64,000 nt of DNA from Gymnorhina tibicen. Lineage: Eukaryota > Chordata > Aves > Passeriformes > Artamidae. Location of the stretch: positions 244,817-308,816 of the forward strand of contig VXAZ01003889.1 of assembly GCA_013399875.1 (NCBI GenBank), read 5' to 3'. Shown here in pieces: positions 13,001 to 23,454 of this stretch. A program made the translations under genes and the position numbers. The notes below the pieces were generated by a model that did not search any database, had not been told where the DNA came from, and was given only the letters and a program-made list of their open reading frames with translations. The number at the start of each line of letters is the position of its first letter. Positions within the stretch are counted from its first letter, which is position 1.

Positions 13001-13224
13001 CCCCTGCTTATTGCCCTTGAACAACATTCCTGCGGCCAAAAAAGAAGGGGAATGTCATAAAGCTGAGTGTTTCGGTGCTGCTCCCACCCTAGCCCTTAAA
13101 CCACCGGAATGCTGCTCCGCACCGCAGCATCCCCCTCCGGCCACCAGGACTCATCTCCACCCCTTCCCACCGCTCCCCCGGTACCTCGGAGCACCCCGGA
13201 GTAGGCAGCGATTATGGTCTTCAT
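1..13224 (-). CDS. DGAT2: Diacylglycerol O-acyltransferase 2, 5' half (cut by left edge)
   Basis: Acyl-CoA:diacylglycerol acyltransferase, which catalyses the last step of triacylglycerol synthesis at the ER and lipid droplets. Four coding exons are visible: 13224-13185, 3161-3042, 2062-1955 and 1158-1088. They total 339 nt, exactly 113 codons. Junctions are GT-AG and phases match. The start MKTIIAAYSGVLR, the segment LSALQDLFWLL, EKQLQIISVLQWVL, ILCTDCW, LVFDWNTPKK and GGRRSQWVRNW are all DGAT2 signatures. Two hydrophobic segments (about 41-53 and 54-79) form the membrane hairpin. Exon 1 is short: the roughly 30-residue insert found after VLRG in human DGAT2 (from memory) is absent. The exons with HPHG, the RKGF block and the C-terminus must lie left of position 1; none is seen in 1-1087. 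Intron 1 is inflated by an assembly duplication. Confidence 0.95.
651..835 (-). repeat. CR1 fragment
   Basis: Reverse-oriented CR1 3' region, starting with the complement of the terminal octamers (agaatcacag) and continuing through the ccactagaccaggctgctcc block to cagcctgtgccag. Confidence 0.85.
1088..1158 (-). CDS. DGAT2: DGAT2 coding exon 4
   Basis: 71 nt, codons 90-113. Acceptor ctcaacag, donor aga|gtaagt, phase 0. It reads GGRRSQWVRNWAIWRYFRDY then FPIR. The exon is too short to stand out as an open reading frame and was found by extending the gene model. Confidence 0.93.
1159..1954. other. DGAT2 intron 3
   Basis: 796 bp of non-coding sequence between exons 4 and 3. I see no repeat or gene in it. 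Confidence 0.8.
1955..2062 (-). CDS. DGAT2: DGAT2 coding exon 3
   Basis: 108 nt after a ctccag acceptor, ending at a gtaaat donor in phase 1. It encodes ACTLILMYILCTDCWAIAAL and LVFDWNTPKK, the second membrane segment and the start of the basic turn. Confidence 0.94.
2063..3041. other. DGAT2 intron 2
   Basis: 979 bp of non-coding sequence between exons 3 and 2. I see no recognisable element. Confidence 0.8.
3042..3161 (-). CDS. DGAT2: DGAT2 coding exon 2
   Basis: 120 nt after a ttccttag acceptor, ending at a gtaaca donor in phase 1. It encodes TGSNILSALQDLFWLLKSK and QLQIISVLQWVLTFLIM, including the start of the first membrane segment. Confidence 0.95.
3237..3270 (-). repeat. Very short CR1 3'-end remnant
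   Basis: tagaatcatagaaggaggga followed by atcatctagttcaac resembles only the terminal 35 bp of a reversed CR1. Confidence 0.5.
4332..4385 (+). repeat. CR1 internal fragment
   Basis: Contains tttagattagatagggaaga and atgagggtggtgaaacac, which match the CR1 block upstream of the cacaggttgccc segment. Confidence 0.55.
4905..5035 (-). repeat. CR1 fragment
   Basis: Degraded reverse-oriented CR1 3' end. The gccatgggcaggaatac and ccactagaccaggttgct blocks are recognisable. Confidence 0.75.
6436..6487 (+). repeat. CR1 3'-end remnant
   Basis: ggagccttaactagatgatc followed by aacccaagccattcca is the degraded CR1 3' tail in forward orientation. Confidence 0.5.
7402..9843. repeat. Copy 1 of a 2.44 kb near-identical duplication (probable assembly artefact)
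   Basis: This segment recurs at 9845-12287 with an offset of 2443, rising to 2444 after a 1-bp indel near the A-run at 8700/11145. I saw only about six or seven differences by eye: c/g patterns near 7772/10215, g/a at 8492/10935, the A-run flank, t/c at 8958/11402 and t/g at 9503/11947. The copy ends exactly at the N. Confidence 0.93.
9844..9844. other. Single-N assembly join
   Basis: One N separates the two 2.44 kb copies. The sequence left of it ends in tatccagcaaaac, which is continued by atttagac only at 12288. This is the pattern of two overlapping contigs placed end to end. Confidence 0.93.
9845..12287. repeat. Copy 2 of the 2.44 kb near-identical duplication
   Basis: Matches 7402-9843 almost base for base, then runs on into unique DGAT2 intron 1 sequence. 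About 99.7% identity suits two alleles or uncollapsed reads rather than an old duplication. Confidence 0.93.
13185..13224 (-). CDS. DGAT2: DGAT2 coding exon 1
   Basis: 40 nt: 13 codons (MKTIIAAYSGVLR) plus one base, with a good Kozak context (cccaccATGa) and a gtaccg donor. It sits in a GC-rich stretch with promoter-like elements about 110 bp upstream. Confidence 0.92.
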
Positions 13225-13331
13225 GGTGGGAGGCGCGGTCAGAACTCGGGTAGGGCCATGGGATAGAGAAGGACACCCGAGTCCACAAACCCGGTGCAGC
13301 CGGCGAGTGGGAGAGATATTTGCCGTGTATC

Positions 13332-13340
13332 CATATATAG
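13332..13340 (-). promoter_or_regulatory. TATA-like element of DGAT2
   Basis: The minus strand reads ctatatatgg about 110 bp upstream of the DGAT2 ATG. This places a possible start site near 13305 and a 5' UTR of roughly 80 nt. The sequence is also one base from a CArG box, so it could serve a serum-response-factor-type site instead. Confidence 0.5.
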
Positions 13341-13375
13341 TCCGGGGAGGAGGAGGAGAGGGAGGGCGAGGAGAG

Positions 13376-13388
13376 GGAGGGGCGGGGC
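13376..13388. promoter_or_regulatory. GC box next to the assembly N
   Basis: ggaggggcggggc is a classic Sp1/KLF GC box. It lies at the end of an (GGA/GGGA)-rich run and directly abuts the N at 13389, so further promoter sequence may be missing. Confidence 0.55.
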
Positions 13389-13389
13389 N
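13389..13389. other. Single-N assembly join in the DGAT2 upstream region
   Basis: The GC-rich promoter stops at the N and a truncated CR1 begins right after it. Unlike the joins at 9844 and 21102, no repeated flank is visible, so real sequence of unknown length may be absent. Confidence 0.85.
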
Positions 13390-13955
13390 GGGTCTCAACA
13401 CCTTCACAGCCAAGGATTTCTTCCCAAAATCCCATCTAACCCTGCCCTCTGGCAGTGGGAAGCCATTCTCCCTTATCCTGTCCCTGCAGACCCTTGTCCA
13501 AAGTCCCTCTCCAGCTCTTTTGCAGCTCCTTTAGGCACTGGCAGGGGCTCTAAGGTGCCTGGAGCCTTCTCTTCTCCAGGCTGAACACCCCCAGCTCTCC
13601 CAGCCTGTCTCCAGAGCAGAAGTGCTCCAGCCCTCAGAGCATCTCCATGGCACCCTCCTCTGGACACACTCCAGCAGCTCCACATCCATCTGATGTTGGA
13701 GCCCAGAGCTGGAGGCAGCTCTGCAGGTGGGGTCTCACCAGAGTGGGGCAGAGGGGCAGAGTCCTCCCTCCCCTACTGCCCTTGCTGTGTGATCAGCCCA
13801 GCACAGAGGGGCTTCTGGGCTGGCAGAGCACATGCCTGGGGCATGTTCAGTTTCTTGTCCACCAGCACCCCCAAGTCCTCCTTTTCAGGGCTGCTCTCAA
13901 TCCATTCTCCCCTGCCATTGCTGGGAAGGGAATCACCCCACACCTCTACTAGTGA
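13390..13955 (-). repeat. CR1 fragment, long
   Basis: Reverse-oriented CR1 lacking its 3' terminal octamers, starting within the ctcaacaccttcacagccaa block right at the N. It runs through the ggctgaacacccccagctct and tctggacacactccagcagc segments to the cacccccaagtcctcctttt block. Confidence 0.88.
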
Positions 13956-14499
13956 TAGGCTGTTTAAGACACCATAGCACTCTTCTTGTTCAAATACTCT
14001 CCCACCCCACTCTTGGCTGATTTTATCTTCCCCAGTTGGCTTTGGGAGTTCTGGGTTCCTGAAAGAATGATGAAATTAAGAGAAAAGGTAGAAAGAAGAA
14101 AAATTTAGTCATTTTGATGAATTTTTAAAGGAACTTTAATGAAAATGGAATTAATGAAAACTTTAAAACTTAACAGAAGCTCTAATCATTTCATTAAGTA
14201 TCATTTTCATTAAGATAACCTGCCGGTAACCACTGACCAAGCCTCATTTTCTTCTAACAACATGTTTAAGGGTCTATTCAAGTGATCCATAAGAAACAAT
14301 GTGTTATTTAGGTTTCCTCCAAGGTTTTAATGTAGCTGCACTTGCCAAGAGATTTCTGGGCACAGATGGGTCTGTCCCACCTCCCATGACATTAAACCAG
14401 ATTCTTTATAACTGTATCGTGTCTAGGTAAGTTAGTAAAGGAGGGACTTTGCTATAGCTCTGGACAAAGGATCAGGCCTCTGTCTCTTCCCTAATCTCA

Positions 14500-14586
14500 G
14501 TTTCATCTTCTTGGAGAAAATTGAAGTTTCATCTTCATCTTCTTGGAGAAAATGAAAGTTTCATCTTCATCTTGGAGAAAATTGAA
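14500..14586. repeat. Imperfect tandem repeat, about 3 units of 26-32 bp
   Basis: Three units built on tttcatcttc(atcttc)ttggagaaaa. The units differ in the number of atcttc hexamers, as expected from replication slippage. Confidence 0.85.
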
Positions 14587-15420
14587 TAACCTGTATTTAA
14601 GAAGCACTTCAGCATCCCTCAAGGAAAAGCCTGTGGAAAGCAATGAGCATGTAGAGCTTCTTACGTGCAGAGGACAGGTAGCAATCATGACTGAAACACC
14701 CCCGAAAATGTTTCAAGTTTTGCTTATTTTTTTATGGTGGGAGCAGAATCATGCCTAGCTGTCTCAGCAGTTTTTTCCAGTTGCTTCTGGAGATGCTGCT
14801 GCAATATCCACTTTTAGACCCAGAGAGACATGTCTAGCAGTGTGTTTCATTGGAAAAAAAAAAAAAAGTCATATTTTCTGCTGTGGAGAGCTTAAATCTG
14901 CAATTCAGAGGTGAAAGAGTGGTTTGTTTTTCTTCTCAGTCCCCTGAGGCATTCCCACACCCATCCTTATGAGTCAAAATAGCACCAGGACATGTTTGCT
15001 CCCCATTAGGCCATAAGGCTGTGTTCCAACACTCGTAGTGGCCTGTTGAAATCTGTATAGTAATGTAAAATTGCAAGAGCCTGTCTGAAGAAAGGGTCTT
15101 GACCATCAGGTCTTGGCTAAGACCTCCAAAAGAGAGCCCAGAACAGAAATAAATCACTCTAGCATACTGCTGAATGAAAAGAGAACATTCTCCTGCCCGC
15201 TTGTGTTCCCTATTGAATTAAATAAAGTTACCTGCAAGCAAAGAAGGGCTGAGGTATCTCTTCTTATTGTAATTGAAAGAAAAACCTGCAAAAAAAAATC
15301 ACACTGCTAGGTCATGACAGCATGAGACAAGCAGATGGAAAATAGTTTATTTGTATCATCTTTTTATTTATATATTTACCTTTTTATATATTTTGGTGCA
15401 AATTCTCTGAATCCTGATTA

Positions 15421-15912
15421 TAGAATCCTAAAACAGTCTGGGTTGGAAGGAAGCTAAAGCTCATCAATTTCCAACCCACTGCCATGAGCAGAGACACCTT
15501 CCACTAGACCAGGTTGCTCTGAGCCGCATCCTACCTGCCCTGGAACACTTCCAGGCCTGGGGCAGCCACTGCTGCTCTGGGCAACCTGTGCCAGGGCTCA
15601 CCACCATCACAGCCAAGAATTTCCTCCCAATATCCCATCTAACCCTGTCCACTGAGAGGGGGAAGCCATTCTCCCTTATCCTGTCCCTGCAGACCCTTGT
15701 CCAAAGTCCCTCTCCAGCTCTCTTGGAGCCCCTTTAGGCACTGGCAGGGGCTCTAAGGTCTCCAGTAGCTCCACATCCTTCTGATGTTGGAGGCAGCACT
15801 GCAGGTGGGGTCTCACCTGAGTGGGGCCAGAGGGGCAGAATCACCCCCTCCCCTGCTGCCCATGCTGTGGGATCAGCCCAGGCCCAGGCTATGAGGTTTC
15901 TAGGCTGCTTTT
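15421..15912 (-). repeat. CR1 fragment, long
   Basis: Starts tagaatcctaaaacagtctg then gttggaagg, and continues through the ccactagaccaggttgctct, catcacagccaagaatttcc and gtccctctccagctctcttg blocks. Confidence 0.88.
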
Positions 15913-16214
15913 CTTGCTCCATATACTGCAATGGTATCCCAGCTTAGAAGGATGCATTAAAATTTAAATAAAGAAACTAATAATAATAAAGTCCCTTAGT
16001 GCTTCATGGATTATTACAGCTGTCAGGAGTAAAGACACAACCACCATAGATAGCCTCAGCCTCAGCAGCTGCTTTAATTTGTGACTTGAAGTTGCAAATT
16101 GTGTCACCAAGTTTCTTGTGAGGAAGGAAAACTTAAGCCTTGACCTGATGATACAAGTGAGCCTCGGGACAGCCTCTACCTTCACAAAGGCACATAGTGA
16201 CACAATCAGGGGAA

Positions 16215-16466
16215 CACCTTTAAATTGACAGAGGGCAGGGTAAGATGGGATATGGGGAAGTAATTCTTGTCTGTGAGGGTGGTGAGGCCCAGGCACAGGT
16301 TGCCCAGAGCAGCTGTGGCTGCCCCAGGCCTGGAAGTGTTCAAGAGCAGGTAGGATTGGGCTTGGAAGCAACCTGGTCTAGTGGAAGGTGTCACTGCCCT
16401 TGGCAGGGGCTTGGAACATGGGCTTTAAGGACCCTTCCAACCCAAACCATTCTCAGATTCTTTGAC
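16215..16466 (+). repeat. CR1 3' fragment, inverted relative to its neighbour
   Basis: Forward CR1 from cagagggcagggtaagatgg to the tail ccaacccaaaccattctcag. It lies about 300 bp from the reverse copy at 15421-15912, so the two form an inverted repeat. Confidence 0.87.
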
Positions 16467-17646
16467 TCCCACTACTTGAGCAGTGCAGTGCAGTATCTCA
16501 CTTCTTTTACAAGTACTTGTCCTGCAACTTTTTTCTTCCTCTCCCATCCCACTCACTGAAAATCAGCAAACAGTCTGAAATAATAGATTAGAAATACCTT
16601 GGCTGTGTTCCCACAAGGATGTTTTTCCACACAAGAAGCCATGCACTGGGTGCTGGTTTGATAGATGATTTTGGAAATGCCCAGGGCTTGTTTTCTTGAC
16701 GTTTTGGTTGATGCAGGAGATACACACTTTGTCTGTTATTAACCTGCGTGTCTGGCATGATTATTCTTGAACAATAACATCTTTTCAAATACCCTACTAT
16801 TACTTCACATGAGTCTGAAAAACATGTGTTGTGGACAGAGAAACACAGACAGGAGCCAGTCCTCCAGCTCTCTGCAGCCAAGAAGAATTCACAGTAGTTT
16901 TAGACTCCTTTTTTTCTGGGTTTTAGTGGCAACAGAATCTCACAGCAAAGTACCATGAATTCTTATGCAGTCACTTTTTGTTTAATACATGTAGTGAATT
17001 TTTAGGGCGATGCCTATTGAATAAAGCTTTTGAGAACACATTTATTTTTCCCTTCTCACTTCTATTCAGAGACTGCAGGAATTGTTTGCAAGGTATGGGG
17101 TGGATTTGCAATACTTTGAGAAAGAACTTGGTGTATGACTCTGTAGCTTTGTTTCTGTATGGCTACTTAGCGGCAGAAAATGCCCTGTTTTCAAAGAATC
17201 AGTGTTCAATGTCTTCACCCAGAGGCCAGAGGTTTGGATGTATAAAAGAAACTTCCTGTATTTGGCTTGTCAGAACACATTACACCCCAGTGTAGGGCTT
17301 ATGTGTCTTCGTAATTCTCCTTCTCTGATTTAAAACCATAGTCATTTATCTGCCCAAGTTAAACCTATGCTTATGGATTTTTAAGTTTTCTCTTTTAGGG
17401 CAGTAGTATTTTTAGAAGGATTTTGTTTCAAGGGTTGATATGTGTCTTAAAAACAGAGGATTTACAGCTACCAGGGTTGTTCATTAATCCAGCAGTCTCT
17501 GCACAGTCTGCAACCACAGCATCTGAAAAGAACCTTTTCTCCACAATTTCTACTCCTGAGCCTACTAAGAAGATGATAGATCTGTCCCTGTGGTAGAGAC
17601 CATAGCTCAGGTACCACAGTCAGGTCCAATTCAGTGTTTATTTTGT

Positions 17647-18135
17647 AGAATCACAGAATCGTTTGGGTTGGAAAAATGCTCTAAGATCAAGTCCAACCAG
17701 TCCCCCAGCACTATCAAGCCCACTACTAACCCATATCCCCAAATGTCACATCTACATGCCTGTTAAATCCCTCCAGGGTTGGGGACTCCCAACACTGCCC
17801 TGGGCAGACTGTGCAGGGCTTGACAACCCTTCCATGAATAAATTTTCCCTAATATCAAATTTAAACCACCCCTGGGGCAACTTGAGGCTGTTTTCTCTCA
17901 TCCTGTCACTTGTTCCCTGGGAGCAGAGCCTGACTCCCACCTGGCTCCACTCTCTTGTCAGGCAGTTGTACAAAGTGAGAAGGTCCCCCCTGAGCCTCCT
18001 TTTCTCCAGTCTGAGCCTCACCAGCTCCCTCAGCTGTTGCTCATATGACTTGGGCTTCAGACTCTTCCCCAGCTTTGCTGCTGTTCTCTGGACATGCTCC
18101 ACCACCTCTTCTGAGGTCTGCAGTGGGATGAATTC
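17647..18135 (-). repeat. CR1 fragment, long
   Basis: Starts agaatcacagaatcgtttgg. It belongs to the subfamily with ctctaagatcaagtccaacc and gttaaatccctccagggttg, and runs to tctggacatgctccaccacc. A spurious long open frame crosses it. Confidence 0.88.
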
Positions 18136-19531
18136 AGATTGGAAATCTCTTTCTGCTCTCTTTGCAGACCATTTGTTGCGCGTGAGGAGCATTCTCATGG
18201 AAAGGGAAAGCCTTGCATTAAGCAGGAGGACTTTGCAAGAACACCAAGTTTGTTCTGCCAAATTAAGCCCCTCCAAAGAGCTCCTCCCAGACCATAGGAA
18301 CCTCCAGATCATGCCTGCTTTCATCCCTGTATACTCCTCTGAACCATAATCGTCCCGTCACAGGAAGCGATGTAAGTCTTATCATCAGTAAACGACAAGC
18401 CAGACAGTAAGAGCTGGGATTTAACAAGGAATTTGGACCTGAGTCAGCCAACCAGCAATATTTGTTTTGTCAAGTTGCCAAGCAGGCAAAACTGTGACAA
18501 GACTTACTCTTACAGTAAGTATTTTTCTTCCTGCCGTAAGTGTGGCATCTGTGCTTACTCTCTTTGCACCGTGTGTCACTGACGGTGTTCCCCGCTTTCC
18601 CTCCAAAAAGTTGTGTCCTTTTCCTTTGCCAGCTAATTTAGGCACAGAAGGCTAGGAAGAGCTCACATCAGCCCAAAATGCAACCTGAGCCTCCACATGC
18701 CACTTCGAAGGCTCTCACAAACAGCAATGCTGACAAAATGATGCTCCTGGACATCTGCCCCTGCATTTTTGAAGGTCCATCTGTCACCTCCCTGAGGGTA
18801 TTGTTAGCATTTTGTACTGAGGTAGCAGAAAGTCAATGGAGGGTTCATCTGTCTTTTGATTGTTTTTCCTGCCTCAATGGGAACACTTCACATTCTAGGT
18901 AATATTTATGGAAGTGTGCTGTTGGCTCATACATCACCTGAGTGATGAGCTAAATCTTGAGCTAAGGGAGAAGAGGTGTGTTCCCACATCGCCACACATC
19001 ACCTGCTTCTCTACAGAACTTCAAATAAACCTAAAAGCTGTGTAAGCTGAGGGTATGGAGAGGGAAACTGAGGCACAAGCTTGCTGGGGAACTAAACTGC
19101 TGTATCCTTCTGAAGAAACAATGCAGATTTAGGTGGTTGTAGGAATTTCACACTTGGTCCTTCACCCCTTTCCTTAGTCTTGAATTCATGAGCTTCAAAG
19201 CTCCCCTTGGTCTCTCCTGCTTGTGGCTGTGGCTTCTGGTAGATCCTTCAAGTCCTGTTTGTTCTTGTGAGTGGGTGGAAATGTTCTGTCACCCCAGGTT
19301 CACATCAGTGCCTGGACTCTCTTCTCTGTCCATGCTTCTGAGCTAAATGTTATGATTTTAGGAGCCCAGACTGGTACTTTCCAATGTTCCATCACCAAAG
19401 AAGTGCCTGCCATATGGGCAGGAAGCAGCCACATTTCAGACATGCAAAATAAATGTCAACCAGGGTATCTCTGAACCCATTAACAAATTGTGCGTGGCCC
19501 ATTGTTCGTTGCACAAATGACAACCACTGAC

Positions 19532-19770
19532 CATAGAATTATAGGATCATAAAAGTACAGAATGGTTTGATTTAGAAGGGACATTAAAGATCTTCTAGTC
19601 CCAACCCCCCTGCTATGAAGAGGGGCAACATCCTAGGTTGTTCCAAGCCCCATCCAACCTACCTTTAAACACCTCCAGGGACGGGGCAGCCACAGCTTCT
19701 CTGGGCAACCTGTGCCCGGGCCTCACCACCTTCATGGGAATTTCTTCTTAATCTCTACTCAAAACCTGCT
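19532..19770 (-). repeat. CR1 fragment
   Basis: Starts catagaattataggatcata; the cagccacagcttctctgggc and aacctgtgcccgggcctcac blocks are clear. Confidence 0.87.
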
Positions 19771-20312
19771 CTTTTTCAGTTTAAAGCCATCATACACTTT
19801 CTAACTGGAGCATAACAGGACAATGTGTTACAGATGCATAAAGTCATTCTGGGCCAGGTCATCAGCATGGTCCAGTGACATTGGCTTATGTTTTGCCAGG
19901 GTGCAAGGATGTCCACTACCATGTCTGGAGCCAGAAAGAGCTGAATGAGCAGGGAGCAAAGCCTCCCTCTCTAGGAGACCTCAGCAGAGCCCATGCTGAG
20001 ATACCTGCGGGTATCTGAGCACCACCATGATCATTGAACTGGTTGACCTTTGCATATGGAGGATCCACCTCATGTGGCCAAAGAATTGTCCAAGCCCCCA
20101 GCCCATGGCTTGATTTTCAGCCAAGCTGTGCTTTATACCCTCCCCACTGGTGTTGGTGTCACACCCAGCTATTATCTCCCAGGTATTTATGAGGTTTTTC
20201 CTTCAAAGAATTTGCTTGAGGAGCAGATGTTTGCATGACAGAGCTTTGCAAACCTGTTCTCTAGAGGGATTTCTGCAGCTATGGGTACCTTAGGAGTACA
20301 TTGACACTTAAA

Positions 20313-20435
20313 ATCATAGAATCACAGAATGGTTTGGGTTGGAAGTGACCTTAAAGATCATCCAGTTCCAACCCTCTGCCATGGGCAGGGACACCTTCCA
20401 CTAGACCAGGTTGTTCAAAACCCCTACTAACACAT
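20313..20435 (-). repeat. CR1 3' end, short
   Basis: Near-consensus reversed tail: atcatagaatcacagaatgg, tttgggttggaagtgacctt, then breaks off after ccactagaccaggttgttc. Confidence 0.9.
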
Positions 20436-20987
20436 CCCTGGGACTTTTGCATCCTGGGACACCCCCAGGAAAGAAACTGAGGAAGAATAAGCATTTATTT
20501 AGCTGGTCAGGCAAAGCCTGAATTTATCCAGACTGTGTTAAAAGCAAATTTGACTGATGAGCAGACCACTGATGAAAGGAAGAGATGAACAGAGGGTAAA
20601 ACTCCAAATCACAGAATTATTTGGGATGGAAGAGCCCTCTAAGATCATCACGTCTAACTGTTAAACCAGCACTGCCAGGGCCACCACTAAACCATGTTCC
20701 CATGTGCCACATCCACATGCCTTTTGAACACTTCCAGAGATGGTGATTCCACCGCTTCCCTGGGCAGCCTATTATAATGCCTGACAACTCTCTCGGGGAA
20801 GAAATTTTCTCTTATATCCAACCTAAACCACACCTGGGGCAAATTGAAGCTGCTTCCTATCATCCTGTCACTTGTTACCTGGGAGCAGAGCCTGACCCCT
20901 TCCTGGCTTCACCCTCCTGTCAGGGAGTTGTGGAGAGCAAGAAGGTCCCCCCTGAGCCCCCTTTTCTCCAGGCTGAGCCCCCCCAGA

Positions 20988-21101
20988 CGCTCAGACGCTC
21001 CTGGTGCTCCAGACCCTTTCTCAGGTCCGTTCCCTTCTCTGGGCACACTCCAGCCCCTCAATGTCTTTCTTTGTTGGAGTGAGGGGCTCAGAACTTCCCC
21101 C
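20988..21101. repeat. Copy 1 of a 115-bp duplication at an N (probable artefact)
   Basis: Matches 21103-21217 except for a 1-base indel (ctttctcagg against ctttcctcagg). It ends exactly at the N. Confidence 0.92.
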
Positions 21102-21102
21102 N
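21102..21102. other. Single-N assembly join
   Basis: N between two copies of the same 115-bp segment, the same overlap-not-merged pattern as at 9844. Confidence 0.92.
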
Positions 21103-21217
21103 CGCTCAGACGCTCCTGGTGCTCCAGACCCTTTCCTCAGGTCCGTTCCCTTCTCTGGGCACACTCCAGCCCCTCAATGTCTTTCTTTGTTGGAGTGAGG
21201 GGCTCAGAACTTCCCCC
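21103..21217. repeat. Copy 2 of the 115-bp duplication
   Basis: Begins cgctcagacgctcctggtgc and continues into aggactgaagg, the true continuation of the CR1. Confidence 0.92.
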
Positions 21218-23454
21218 AGGACTGAAGGTGCCTCAGCAGTGCCCAGCACAGGAGGAAATGCCACATTTCTTCTGTCCACCTGTTGGATACTGGTCCTGTA
21301 TACTTTCTGATGCCTCACCACCTATTAGGTATTGTCTGGGGTGGGAGCACCAACACTGCAAACCTCCATGCTCAGTGTACACAGCCACTATTTTTGTAGT
21401 ATTGAAACAAAGGGTATTTCCTCCGCAACTCACGGGTTAATGGCACCACCACTTCGGTGCCCAAAGCTGGCATCAGCTGTTTTCATAGCACTTGCCTTTT
21501 TTTGTTCATGTAGTTAAACGTTATTTAACATTGCAGAGGTTTTGAAATGTAGGCATTTCTTCCCCTTCTAAGCTGCACTTACACCTCCTTTTTTTCACAA
21601 GTGGAAGCAAAGTTCAGGCCAAAACTGCAAAAGTGACTTCAAAATGAGCTTTCTGCTGGAGGGCATTAAAATAAAAATAAAACATACAATTTTTTTTTTT
21701 AAAGTCCCACCCTCACTTGTCCCCACCAGACAGATAGGAAGATTTATGCAAGTCACAGAGCAAAGATTTTGGCTGTTGGCAGCAAGTCATGATAGAGCTG
21801 CCCAGCTACAGTCTAAAATTAGAGCACCTAAAAATTAACTGTATATCCAAAGAACTTTGGTCCCTGTGCTGAATGAGCACTACTTCAGCACAGGAGAGAG
21901 AACAGGAGGAGAATTACTAATAGACAGTTAACCAGCTCCACTTTTAATCCAATTGCGGGGTGTTTTGTAAAACAAGAGTTGGCACACACATTCTAAAAAA
22001 GGTGATTTTAGTGTTTTTCTTAAATACGTTTGCTTTCTTTGCCAAGAAGGGTGTGGAAGAATGAGACATGGGAAACTGGTTAAATATAACAGGAAAAAAG
22101 TTATTATTGAAATGTGGGAGACTTTCATGATCTTTTTGGAAGCATCTTGCTATACTTCTTAAAAAATGAGCATTTTCAGCTCTTGCCCATGATGAAGACT
22201 GCATTTTCCTAAAGGCTTCCCTGTGAACTCCTCAAACCTCTGTGTTTTTTTCTGTGTTTACAGCCAGACAGCGTAGGACAGCACCAGTCTCCAAACACAA
22301 GTGGGGAAACTGAGGCACAAATCTTGGAAAGGTGACCAGCCACACGCAGAGATAATGCATTTCTGATTAAGCCAAGGCAAGTGCTCCTTTGCACCTCCCT
22401 GCCTCCATCCCAGCTCTCATGCCAGGCAAATTCCTAGTATCCTACACCTTCCATCCCCTGGGCACAGCAAGGGCCGATAAGCAAGGCTTTAAAGCTATTA
22501 GCCAAGGCTGTCCTTCCTCTCCTGACCTTTCAGCCAGTCAGACCTCTCAAGGGTTCTCCACCACCCTGGGCATGACAGGTATGGCCCCAAATCCTGTGCA
22601 GGATCCATCAGTCCCAAGATCATAAGGAATAAATGGATTTTAAAAAGTAGAAATTTACCCAACAGATCACCTGCAGTTTGCAAGGACATATTCAAGAATT
22701 GCCCCATGGAATTAGCCCATTTCTGGTGCTTTCCAGCTTCCAAGGGGTTTACCAATTCCAACAAACCTCCCTGAGTCCTTTGGGGCCCCTCCAGCAGCAG
22801 CACCCATTGCAGAGAAAAGCAGAGGCTGGGAAATCCTCCCTTTGCCCCAGATTCCTGCAATCCTCCCTGCAGGTTTCAGCCCTGCACAGAGCACAGGATG
22901 ACTTCAAGCAGGGAAGAAGGAAAGATGCACCCCAAGCTTTCAAAGTAGCCTGGTGAGAAGAGACCACCTTGCTACAGGGCAGAGAGGCAAGCTCCCTGCT
23001 GTTGCACAGGCACTTGGTTTCTCAAGGTGTAGCATGACATGTTCTGGGTACATCTGCTCCATGAGAAGTGGTTGTGAGTTGTTTCCTCTGTCTCCCTTAA
23101 GCTGCATCTCTGCTCCATGTTGTTGGCTGCTTGTCTCTTCCCTTCACTGGAGAAAAGCTGTAGGTTTTTAGAAAGGGAGGATGGATCCCTCCTGCAGGAG
23201 GATGCTTGTGGCCTTTCTAAGATGTAAAGAAGGGACTTAGGACTGCAAACTGGGAGATGTAGTTTGGAGGCAACAGACATTGCTTTGTTATTAAGCTCAT
23301 GTCCACATCTAGGAATTTGTCTCAGTGGGAGGAGAGGAGGTGAAGACTGCATACTGATGACCCCCAGCATGTGGATCTCAAAGGAGAAGAGGAAGGGGAT
23401 ATGCATGAGAGCACAGGGATCGGAGAGATCTTCCAGTAGCCTTCCAGTACTAAA

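Larger units (their letters stand above)
3162..13184. other. DGAT2 intron 1
   Basis: Apparent length is 10.0 kb, but about 2.44 kb is a near-identical tandem copy around an N, so the true length is probably about 7.6 kb. It contains small CR1 pieces at 3237, 4332, 4905 and 6436. No conserved coding exon was recognised. The 127-codon frame at 5631-5248 (-) matches nothing I know. Confidence 0.8.
20606..21265 (-). repeat. CR1 fragment containing an N join
   Basis: Starts aaatcacagaattatttggg and runs through caggctgagccccccca and the caatgtctttctttgttgga block. About 115 bp within it are duplicated around the N at 21102. Confidence 0.88.

Noticed and set aside
17663..18349. 228-codon open frame (+), with a 190-codon frame opposite it
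   Set aside because: It mostly overlaps the reversed CR1 at 17647-18135. CR1 antisense sequence is often open by chance, and no known domain is seen.
20844..21440. 198-codon open frame across an N
   Set aside because: It lies in a CR1 and is lengthened by the artefactual 115-bp duplication and the N codon.
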